Below are positions 6,473 to 13,781 of a stretch of 46,010 bases of DNA, in pieces. This DNA comes from Burkholderia paludis (GTDB taxonomy: Bacteria; Pseudomonadota; Gammaproteobacteria; Burkholderiales; Burkholderiaceae). The stretch covers positions 1 through 46,010 of the forward strand of contig NZ_JPGL01000078.1 of assembly GCF_000732615.1 (NCBI RefSeq). Reading direction: 5' to 3'. Positions within the stretch are counted from its first letter, which is position 1, and each line of letters begins with the position of its first letter. Below the pieces are notes generated by a model that ran no database searches, was not told the origin of the DNA, and was given only the letters and a program-made list of their open reading frames with translations. A program made the translations under genes and the position numbers.

Positions 6473-8719
6473 TCACACGCGCTTTGCCGATCGGTGCTCG
6501 TCGAAGAAATCCTGGACGACCGCGATTTCGCGGGTACGCTTGAACGGCGGCAGGCTCTGCCAGATCCGGCGCCCATAGGGCTTGTCGACCAGCCGCGTGT
6601 CGCAGATCATCAGCACGCCGCGATCCGTCTCCGCGCGGATCAACCGGCCCGCGCCCTGCTTCAGCGTGATCACGGCCTGCGGCAACTGGTGCACGGCGAA
6701 CGGGCTCAGCCCCTTCTTGGTCAGCGCATCGAGCCGCGCGGCCAGCACCGGATCGTCCGGCGGCGCGAACGGCAGCTTGTCGATCACGACGAGCGACAGC
6801 GCGTCACCGCGCACGTCGACGCCTTCCCAGAAACTCTGGCTGCCGACCAGGATCGCATTCCCGTATGCACGGAAGCGATCGAGCAGTTCGGTGCGGCTCG
6901 CATCGCCCTGCACGAGCAGCGGCGTGTTCCAGCCGCGCGACTCGATCACGTCGCGCAGCTTCGATGCGATCCGGTCGACCGCGCGCAGCGTCGTGCACAG
7001 CATGAACACGCCGCCGCCGGACGCCTCGATCGCCGGCAGCGCCGCCTCGAAGACGGCATCGGTAAACGCCGGCGAAGACGGTTGCGGCAGGTTGCGCGGC
7101 ACGTACAGCAGCCCCTGCGACTGGTAGTCGAACGGGCTCGCGAGCGTCATCGAGCGACGCGAGCTGAGCCCCATCTGCGCGGCATAGTGCGTGAAATCGC
7201 CGCGCACCGACAACGTCGCCGACGTGAACACCCACGCACGCGGCACGCCCGCCCGCTGCTTGGCGAAGATCGGCGCGACCGACAGCGGCGTTTCGTGCAG
7301 CTGCACGGTATGCGCGAACACCTCGACCCAGCGCACCTTTTCATTCGGGTCGCCGTCGGTCGCGGCCTTGTCGCCGGCCGCCGCCGCATCGGCCTTGGCG
7401 GCCGCATCCGCCGCGCCGGGCGCGACCCAGCCGGCCAACAGGTCCTGCAGCTCACGCGCGCGCCGCAGGCATGCGCCGAGCGATTCCGCCCGTTCGGCCT
7501 GGCTCGCGAGCGCCGATGCCAGCGCATCCAGCGCCACCTCGAGCGCATCGAGCGCGCCGAACATCGGGTGATCGTCGCCGAGCTGCGCGAGCGACATGCG
7601 GACGATCTGGTCGTTCGCGAACGCGAGGCGCAAGTCGCGCGCCGCGCGCTCGAGATCGCCGCCGAGCTTGACCCACTCGACCGCGTCGCGTGCTTGGCTC
7701 AGGCCTTCGGCCACCGTGTCGCGCGCGAGTTCGAGAATCTGTGTCGTCGACAGCGTCTCGCCGAAGAACAGCGTCGCGGTTTCCGGCAACTGGTGCGCTT
7801 CGTCGAAGATGACCGTGTTCGCGTTCGGCAGCAGCTCGGCCATCCCGGTGTCGCGCAGCATGATGTCCGCGAAGAACAGGTGATGGTTGACGACGACGAC
7901 GTCGGCCTGCTGCGCCTCGCGCCGCGCCTGCATCACGAAACAGTCCTTGTAGTGCGGGCATTCCTGGCCGAGACAGTTGTCGCGCGTCGACGTGACCATC
8001 GACCACACGGGCGCGGTTTCCGGCACGCTTGCGAGCTCGGCCTTGTCGCCGCTCTTCGTGATCTTCGCGAAGCGGACGATTTCCTGCAGATAGGCGGTGT
8101 CCTGCCGTGACGGCAGCCGGCCGTTGTCGGCCGTGCGTTGCAGATAGTAGTGGCACAGGTAGTTGGCGCGCCCCTTCAGCATCGCGACCGACACCGGCAC
8201 CGCGAGCGCGTTGCGCACGGTCGGAATGTCGCGCTGGAACAACTGATCCTGCAGGTGCTTCGTGCCGGTCGACACGATCACCTTGCCGCCCCACAGCATC
8301 GCGGGCACGAGATACGCATAGGTCTTGCCGGTACCCGTGCCGGCCTCGACGATCAGCGTGTTGTCGCCGGCATCGCCGTCGGGCCCGGCCGCCGCGGCGT
8401 CCGCCGCCGGTTCGGCCGTCTTGTCGCCGTCGCCGAGGCGTCGCGCCGGCCGCTTGCGGGTTTCGAAGATCTCGGGTTCGGGCATCCGGCGGGCGGACGC
8501 CTCCATCGCGGACGCGACGGCACGCGCCATCTCGATCTGCGACGTACGCGGCCGATAGCCGTCGAGCGCACGCGCCAGCAATCCGCCTTCGCCGAAGATC
8601 GTGTCGAGTTCGTCGACGCGCTTGCGGCTCAGCTCGAAGGTGCCTTCGCGCGCACGAACGCGCCCGGCGGACGATTCGTCGCGCCGGGCATCGGGGGTGG
8701 CTTCAAGCGGTGAATTCAA
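6473..8719 (-). CDS. dinG: ATP-dependent DNA helicase, DinG/YoaA (XPD-like, Fe-S) family
   Basis: A superfamily 2 5'-3' DNA helicase of 748 residues, likely acting in DNA repair or resolution of structured DNA. Walker A is EAGTGTGKT (125-133) and the DEAH box is FDEAHQ (305-310). The Fe-S cluster cysteines are C189, C249, C254 and C260. A Q-motif-like YRPRTSQIEMA lies at 55-65. A low-complexity insert of about 40 residues (about 77-119) separates the Q-motif helix from Walker A and is not expected in the family. The start in this frame is TTG, with AGGA 9 nt upstream; no upstream ATG is available. Sequence resembles YoaA as much as DinG, so the symbol is approximate. It is followed by the bidirectional terminator at 6388-6417. 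Confidence 0.9.
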   Translation of the reverse strand: MNSPLEATPDARRDESSAGRVRAREGTFELSRKRVDELDTIFGEGGLLARALDGYRPRTSQIEMARAVASAMEASARRMPEPEIFETRKRPARRLGDGDKTAEPAADAAAAGPDGDAGDNTLIVEAGTGTGKTYAYLVPAMLWGGKVIVSTGTKHLQDQLFQRDIPTVRNALAVPVSVAMLKGRANYLCHYYLQRTADNGRLPSRQDTAYLQEIVRFAKITKSGDKAELASVPETAPVWSMVTSTRDNCLGQECPHYKDCFVMQARREAQQADVVVVNHHLFFADIMLRDTGMAELLPNANTVIFDEAHQLPETATLFFGETLSTTQILELARDTVAEGLSQARDAVEWVKLGGDLERAARDLRLAFANDQIVRMSLAQLGDDHPMFGALDALEVALDALASALASQAERAESLGACLRRARELQDLLAGWVAPGAADAAAKADAAAAGDKAATDGDPNEKVRWVEVFAHTVQLHETPLSVAPIFAKQRAGVPRAWVFTSATLSVRGDFTHYAAQMGLSSRRSMTLASPFDYQSQGLLYVPRNLPQPSSPAFTDAVFEAALPAIEASGGGVFMLCTTLRAVDRIASKLRDVIESRGWNTPLLVQGDASRTELLDRFRAYGNAILVGSQSFWEGVDVRGDALSLVVIDKLPFAPPDDPVLAARLDALTKKGLSPFAVHQLPQAVITLKQGAGRLIRAETDRGVLMICDTRLVDKPYGRRIWQSLPPFKRTREIAVVQDFFDEHRSAKRV

Positions 8720-8774
8720 GGCAAGCGTTCCTGTGTCCAGCGCCCGGGCGGCGCCGGCGCTTGCCAGGCCGCGC

Positions 8775-8990
8775 TCAGGCGCGCTTATCCGGTTCCAGCT
8801 GCGATTGCAGCAAAATGATTTTGTCCTTGGCCGCCAGCTTTTCCTTCTTCAGCCGGTGCAGCGTGATGTCGTCGATGTCGGAGTGTCCTTCCTTCAGCTC
8901 GATCTCCCGAGCGAGCTGCTGGTGCTGCTCCTGCAATGCAGCCAAACGGTTGTGCAATTCCTGCTGCTGTTCCGTGTGACGGTTTTGCAT
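8775..8990 (-). CDS. YdcH family protein (DUF465)
   Basis: A 71-residue, highly charged, predicted all-helical protein (LHNRLAALQEQHQQLAREIE ... DDITLHRLKKEKLAAKDKI). The closing LKKEKLxxKDxI pattern is the hallmark of the YdcH/DUF465 family, whose biochemical role is not established. The ATG at 8990 has an excellent GGAGG ribosome site 5 nt upstream. It sits 55 bp upstream of dinG on the same strand and may be cotranscribed. Confidence in the gene is high; the function is unknown. Confidence 0.88.
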   Translation of the reverse strand: MQNRHTEQQQELHNRLAALQEQHQQLAREIELKEGHSDIDDITLHRLKKEKLAAKDKIILLQSQLEPDKRA

Positions 8991-9066
8991 ATTTGCCTCC
9001 TCATCGAAGCAGCGCGACGACTGGCGTGCCGACGCGCCCGGGACTGATCCCGATCAATCCAACACG

Positions 9067-9819
9067 TTACTGCCCCTGCTGTTGCTGCTGCTTGGCCTTC
9101 TCGGCCGCTTCCTGCTGACGCCGCTCGACATCGGCCTTGTGCTCCGAGGCCGCCTTCTGCTTCTGCTCGTAGCGCGTGGCGTTATCCGCCCGCTCCTGCG
9201 CCTTCTGCGCCGCCTGCTGGTGCGCCTCGTCGAGCTTGTGCTGGAAATCGGCCTGCTTCTGGTCGTACGCCTGCTTGCTCGCTGCGCGCTGCGGCCCTTC
9301 CGCGCCGCGCTGCGCCTGCTTCAATGCATTCTGCTCCTGCTTGTCGCGGAACGCAGCCGCGTTTGCCGCCTCGTTCGCCGCGCGCTGCGGCGCATCCGCC
9401 GCATCCTGCGCCTGCTTCAGCGCCTGCTGCTGGTCGCGCTGCTGGGCGTGGATCGCCCGCTGCTCGTCGTTGAGCGCGAGCTGCTCCTGACGGATGCTCG
9501 CCCGCTCGTCGCGCATCTGGTCGCGCGCCTTGTCGAGACAGTGATTGACGAAGAACTTGCTGTAGCAATCGTGCTCGGCCACCGCATAACGATAATCGTT
9601 TTCCGCGGAGCGTTGATTGAGCACTTTTTGACGGGCATCAAAATCCGGTGCAGCCGAGGCTGCCGCGGGCGCGGCTGCGACGGCGCCCGGCACGGCTGCG
9701 CCCGATGCCTGCGCGAACGCGTCGGACGGCCCGGTGGACAAAGCGGCGGCGAGCGCTGCGCCGAGCGCGACGAGAGAAAGGCGGGAAGTTGGCAACGTCG
9801 TAGGAAAGCTGCGGGACAT
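9067..9819 (-). CDS. Secreted or periplasmic coiled-coil protein, function unknown
   Basis: I do not recognise a functional family. The 250-residue product has a classical signal peptide (hydrophobic core LSLVALGAALAAALS, probable cleavage after AFA near residue 36), then an Ala/Pro linker. A short conserved-looking segment with two cysteines follows (C85 and C94 in DCYSKFFVNHCLDKARDQ), which could form a disulfide in the periplasm. From about residue 100 to the end the protein is Gln/Ala/Lys/Glu-rich and predicted to be a continuous helix. It contains a near-duplicate block: ALKQAQDAADAPQRAANEA (133-151) recurs 33 residues later as ALKQAQRGAEGPQRAASKQ. The tail ends in polyglutamine. No clear ribosome site precedes the ATG. 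It is divergent from tex. Confidence 0.75.
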   Translation of the reverse strand: MSRSFPTTLPTSRLSLVALGAALAAALSTGPSDAFAQASGAAVPGAVAAAPAAASAAPDFDARQKVLNQRSAENDYRYAVAEHDCYSKFFVNHCLDKARDQMRDERASIRQEQLALNDEQRAIHAQQRDQQQALKQAQDAADAPQRAANEAANAAAFRDKQEQNALKQAQRGAEGPQRAASKQAYDQKQADFQHKLDEAHQQAAQKAQERADNATRYEQKQKAASEHKADVERRQQEAAEKAKQQQQQGQ

Positions 9820-9979
9820 GTGTCAAATTCTATCACCCCCGGCTGGACGCTCCGCCATTTATGGCAAAATGCCCCGCTTCACTCACCCGCGGCATCTGGC
9901 CCGTCGGGCCCGCCACGCAGCCCGCCGCTCCGGGCCTGCCGGCCCGCGCCGCGATTTCAGCAGGCAGATCATCCACGAC

Positions 9980-12304
9980 ATGACGGAAACCGTAGCACTC
10001 AAGATCGTACAGCGCATCGCCACCGAACTGTCCGTCCAGCCGCGCCAGGTCGCGGCGGCAGTGCAACTCCTCGACGAAGGCTCGACCGTTCCGTTCATTG
10101 CCCGGTACCGCAAGGAAGTGACCGGCAACCTGGACGACACGCAGTTGCGCCAGCTCGAGGAACGCCTCCTGTATCTGCGCGAACTCGAGGACCGCCGCGC
10201 GACGATCCTGTCGAGCATCGACGAACAGGGCAAGCTGACCGACGAACTGCGCGCCGCGATCGACGCGGCCGACAGCAAGCAGGTGCTCGAAGACCTTTAT
10301 CTGCCGTACAAGCCGAAGCGCCGCACGCGGGCGCAGATCGCCCGCGAAGCCGGCCTCGAGCCGCTCGCGCAGGCGCTGCTCGCGAACCCGCTGCTCGATC
10401 CGCAAGCCGAGGCGGCCGCGTACGTCGACGCCGACAAGGGCGTCGCCGACGTGAAGGCCGCGCTCGACGGCGCACGCGACATCCTGTCCGAACAGTTCGG
10501 CGAGACGGCCGAGCTGCTCGGCAAGCTGCGCGACTACCTGCACGCTCAAGGCGTCGTGTCGTCGGCCGTCGTCGAAGGCAAGGAAAACGAGGAAGGCGAG
10601 AAATTCCGCGACTATTACGACTACGCGGAAACGATCAAGACCGTGCCGTCGCACCGCGCGCTCGCACTGTTCCGCGGCCGCAACGCGGGCGTGCTGACTA
10701 TCAAGCTCGGCCTCGGCGAGGAACTGGACGCGCAGGTGCCGCATCCGGGCGAGGCGATGATCGCGCGCCATTTCGGCATCGCGAACCAGAACCGTCCGGC
10801 CGACAAGTGGCTGTCCGACGTCTGCCGCTGGTGCTGGCGCGTGAAGGTGCAGCCGCACATCGAGAACGAGCTGCTCACGCAATTACGCGAAACGGCCGAA
10901 ACGGAAGCGATCCGCGTGTTCGCGCGCAACCTGAACGACCTGCTGCTGGCGGCGCCGGCCGGCCCGAAGGCCGTGATCGGCCTCGATCCCGGCCTGCGCA
11001 CGGGCGTGAAGGTCGCGGTTGTCGACCGCACCGGCAAGGTGCTCGCGACCGACACGATCTACCCGCACGAGCCGCGTCGCGACTGGGACGGCTCGATCGC
11101 GAAACTCGCGCGCATCGCCGCGCAGACGCAGGCCGAACTGATCAGTATCGGCAACGGCACCGCATCGCGCGAAACCGACAAGCTCGCGAGCGAACTGATC
11201 GCGAAGCATCCGGAGCTGCGCCTGCAGAAGATCGTCGTGTCGGAAGCCGGCGCATCGGTCTACTCGGCGTCCGAGCTCGCGGCGAAGGAATTCCCTGAAC
11301 TCGACGTGTCGCTGCGCGGCGCCGTGTCGATCGCGCGCCGCCTGCAGGATCCGCTCGCCGAGCTCGTGAAGATCGAGCCGAAGGCGATCGGCGTCGGCCA
11401 GTACCAGCACGACGTGAACCAGCGCGAACTCGCCCGCTCGCTCGACGCCGTCGTCGAGGATTGCGTGAACGCGGTCGGCGTCGACGCGAACACCGCATCG
11501 GCCGCCTTGCTCGCGCGCGTGTCGGGCCTGAACGCGACGCTCGCACGCAACATCGTCGACTACCGCGACGCGAACGGCCCGTTCCCGTCGCGCGAACACC
11601 TGCGCAAGGTGCCGCGCCTCGGCGACAAGACCTTCGAACAGGCCGCCGGCTTCCTCCGCATCAACGGCGGCGAGAATCCGCTCGACCGCTCGTCGGTGCA
11701 CCCGGAAGCCTATCCGGTCGTCGAACGGATGCTCGCGAGGATCAGCAAGCGCATCGACGACGTGCTCGGCAACCGCGAAGCGCTGTCGGGCCTGTCGCCG
11801 ACGGAATTTGTCGACGAACGTTTCGGCCTGCCGACCGTGCGCGACATCCTCGCCGAACTGGAGAAGCCGGGTCGCGATCCGCGCCCCGAATTCAAGACCG
11901 CGACGTTCCGCGAAGGCGTCGAGAAGGTATCGGACCTCGTGCCGGGCATGACCCTCGAAGGCGTCGTGACGAACGTGGCCGCGTTCGGTGCGTTCGTGGA
12001 CATCGGCGTCCATCAGGATGGCCTCGTGCACGTGTCCGCGATGTCGACGAAGTTCATCAAGGATCCGCACGAAGTCGTGAAAGCCGGCCAGGTCGTCAAG
12101 GTGAAGGTGCTCGACGTCGACGTGAAGCGCCAGCGCATCGCGCTGACGATGCGCCTCGACGACGAGGCCGCGGCGCCCGGCCTCTCGTCGCGCGGCGGCC
12201 AGGATCGCGGCAACGCGGGGCGCGGCGCCGCGCGCCCGCAGCGCTCGCGCGAGCCGGAGCCGGCCGGCGCGATGGCCGCGGCATTCGCGAAGCTGAAGCG
12301 CTGA
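9980..12304 (+). CDS. tex: Tex family RNA-binding transcription accessory protein
   Basis: A cytoplasmic nucleic-acid-binding protein of 774 residues, close to the usual 770-780. The N-terminal Tex-like helical region is clear (STVPFIARYRKEVTGNLDDTQL). It is followed by a YqgF/RNase H-like domain near 332 (AVIGLDPGLRTGVKVAVVD), helix-hairpin-helix repeats around 490-600, and a C-terminal S1 domain at about 653-725 (GMTLEGVVTNVAAFGAFVDIG). After the S1 domain there is an Arg/Gly/Ala-rich tail. The start is set at the ATG at 9980 because homologous sequence begins there; an in-frame ATG at 9869 would add a low-complexity Arg-rich leader. A strong terminator follows. Confidence 0.95.
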   Translation: MTETVALKIVQRIATELSVQPRQVAAAVQLLDEGSTVPFIARYRKEVTGNLDDTQLRQLEERLLYLRELEDRRATILSSIDEQGKLTDELRAAIDAADSKQVLEDLYLPYKPKRRTRAQIAREAGLEPLAQALLANPLLDPQAEAAAYVDADKGVADVKAALDGARDILSEQFGETAELLGKLRDYLHAQGVVSSAVVEGKENEEGEKFRDYYDYAETIKTVPSHRALALFRGRNAGVLTIKLGLGEELDAQVPHPGEAMIARHFGIANQNRPADKWLSDVCRWCWRVKVQPHIENELLTQLRETAETEAIRVFARNLNDLLLAAPAGPKAVIGLDPGLRTGVKVAVVDRTGKVLATDTIYPHEPRRDWDGSIAKLARIAAQTQAELISIGNGTASRETDKLASELIAKHPELRLQKIVVSEAGASVYSASELAAKEFPELDVSLRGAVSIARRLQDPLAELVKIEPKAIGVGQYQHDVNQRELARSLDAVVEDCVNAVGVDANTASAALLARVSGLNATLARNIVDYRDANGPFPSREHLRKVPRLGDKTFEQAAGFLRINGGENPLDRSSVHPEAYPVVERMLARISKRIDDVLGNREALSGLSPTEFVDERFGLPTVRDILAELEKPGRDPRPEFKTATFREGVEKVSDLVPGMTLEGVVTNVAAFGAFVDIGVHQDGLVHVSAMSTKFIKDPHEVVKAGQVVKVKVLDVDVKRQRIALTMRLDDEAAAPGLSSRGGQDRGNAGRGAARPQRSREPEPAGAMAAAFAKLKR

Positions 12305-12331
12305 GCACGCGAAAGCCGCCGACAGACAGGA

Positions 12332-12357
12332 AAGCCCGCCGAAAGGCGGGCTTTTTC
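12332..12357 (+). terminator. Rho-independent terminator of tex
   Basis: A perfect 9-bp stem, AAGCCCGCC (12332-12340) with GGCGGGCTT (12345-12353), closes a GAAA tetraloop and runs into TTTTT. It separates tex from the terpene synthase transcription unit. Confidence 0.93.
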
Positions 12358-12486
12358 GTTGCGGCGACGCCTCCGCCCGGCGCCCGGCGCCGACTGCATG
12401 CTCGCCGCCCGGTTGGCGGTGCCGCGGGTCAATCGCCGTCACTCCGATTGACTAAGCGAATAATCGCGATTTCGTCATTCCTTTTC

Positions 12487-12514
12487 TTGACGCGTTAAAA
12501 CCGGCACATAAAAT
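12487..12514 (+). promoter_or_regulatory. Candidate sigma70 promoter for the terpene synthase
   Basis: TTGACG (12487-12492) and TAAAAT (12509-12514) are separated by 16 bp. Each hexamer differs from the sigma70 consensus at one position, which is a strong match for a GC-rich genome. The predicted start near 12521 gives a leader of about 210 nt to the ATG at 12735. Confidence 0.6.
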
Positions 12515-12734
12515 AAATTTTCGGGCGACCTTCCAAGCGTTTCGAATACGGACAGCAATCCTGCGCATCATTGCAGTTCCGTAAAGGGCCGCCCGGGTTG
12601 CCTGCGCGCCATCGAACCGCACAGGCATCCAGCCTTTCCGTTTCCTTATTTGCGATTTACTGCCGACCGCCGTCGTCCTGAAACCGGCCCACCCGCATTT
12701 CGAGCGCCGATAACGAAAGATCAATCGGGGAATC

Positions 12735-13757
12735 ATGAAAACGGACGCCCTGAAAATCGAACTCGCCGCATTGCGTATCCCTGTTTTCGACGTGCCGTGG
12801 GCCGGTGCCTGTTCGCCGCACGCGCAACGGATCGAGACGCGCATGCTCGAATGGGCCGACGACCACGGCCTGCTCGTCAACGACATGTACCGCAAGCGCG
12901 TGATGCGGACACGCTACGGCTGGCTCGCCGCACGCTGCTACCCGAACGCCGACCCCGCGCTGCTGCAGGTGATCGCCGACTATTTCGTCTGGTATTTCCT
13001 CACCGACGACCTGTTCATCGACCGCGTCGAGACACTCGGCCCCGGCACGCTCACCCACCTCGTCGCGATCGTCGACGTACTCGACTACGACCAGACGGCG
13101 CGGCAACCGGTCTATGGCGAGCGCGCATGGCTCGACGTCTGCCGGCGCCTGCGGGCCCGGCTGTCGGCCGAGCACTTCGCGCGCTTCGCCCAGGGCATGC
13201 GCCTGTGGGCGACCACGGCCGGACTGCAGATTCTCAATCACATTCACGCGGAATCGGTCGGCATACCGCAGTACGAAACGATCCGGCGCCACACGAGCGG
13301 CATGAATCCGTGCCTCGCACTCGCGGACACCGCGAATTGCGGCGCGGTGCCGCCCGATACGTTTCATCGCCCGGACGTGCAGGAGCTGTGCCGGCATGCA
13401 AACCATATCGTCTGCTGGAGCAACGACATCCAGAGCCTCGGTATCGAGGCGCGCCAGCCGGGGCAATTCCGCAACATGGTGCTGATCCGCAGGCTGGAGG
13501 GCCATACGCTGCAGGAGGGCGTCGACTATACGGCCGCTCGCGTACGCGACGAGATCGGCGAATTCGTGCGCTGCGCGGATGCGCTGTCGCAACACGCCGA
13601 CACGCGCGTACGCGGCCTCGTCGACGGCTGCCGGTACTGGATACGCGGTTATCTGGATTGGGTCGCGCGGGATACGCAGCGCTATGCGGCCGCGTACGCT
13701 GACGACGCGGACGATCGAGGACTGATCGCGCCGTCGGGGAGCGTGGCGCGCGACTGA
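12735..13757 (+). CDS. Class I terpene synthase (terpene cyclase), orphan
   Basis: A 340-residue cytoplasmic enzyme expected to ionise and cyclise a linear prenyl diphosphate to a hydrocarbon or alcohol terpene. All four diagnostic class I motifs are present and correctly spaced. The metal-binding aspartates are DDLFID (91-96). The pyrophosphate-sensor Arg is R184, exactly 46 residues before the NSE triad. The triad NDIQSLGIE gives N230, S234 and E238, and the RY pair is R316-Y317. Length and motif types match bacterial terpene synthases (Terpene_syn_C_2) rather than squalene or polyprenyl synthases. GGGG lies 5 nt before the ATG at 12735. There is no prenyl synthase, P450 or methyltransferase nearby. 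Substrate chain length and product cannot be read from sequence. The 3' end is embedded in a hairpin shared with convergent kup. Confidence 0.92.
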   Translation: MKTDALKIELAALRIPVFDVPWAGACSPHAQRIETRMLEWADDHGLLVNDMYRKRVMRTRYGWLAARCYPNADPALLQVIADYFVWYFLTDDLFIDRVETLGPGTLTHLVAIVDVLDYDQTARQPVYGERAWLDVCRRLRARLSAEHFARFAQGMRLWATTAGLQILNHIHAESVGIPQYETIRRHTSGMNPCLALADTANCGAVPPDTFHRPDVQELCRHANHIVCWSNDIQSLGIEARQPGQFRNMVLIRRLEGHTLQEGVDYTAARVRDEIGEFVRCADALSQHADTRVRGLVDGCRYWIRGYLDWVARDTQRYAAAYADDADDRGLIAPSGSVARD

Positions 13758-13775
13758 GTCGCCCGCGCGCCACGC
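13741..13775. terminator. Perfect 12-bp hairpin at the terpene synthase / kup junction
   Basis: GCGTGGCGCGCG (13741-13752) and CGCGCGCCACGC (13764-13775) form a perfect stem with an 11-nt loop that contains the terpene synthase TGA. No T-run follows on either strand. It is probably a bidirectional transcript barrier or 3'-end stabiliser for the two convergent genes, which lie only 24 bp apart. Confidence 0.65.
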
Positions 13776-13781
13776 CCGGGA

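Larger units (their letters stand above)
12305..12734. promoter_or_regulatory. AT-rich leader and promoter region of the terpene synthase; no gene seen
   Basis: After the tex terminator, roughly 12440-12734 is markedly richer in A+T than the surrounding genes. A perfect 10-nt palindrome AATCGCGATT (12462-12471) sits 15 nt ahead of the promoter hexamers described separately. The inferred 5' leader of about 210 nt contains no long ORF with recognisable features on either strand. Confidence 0.6.
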
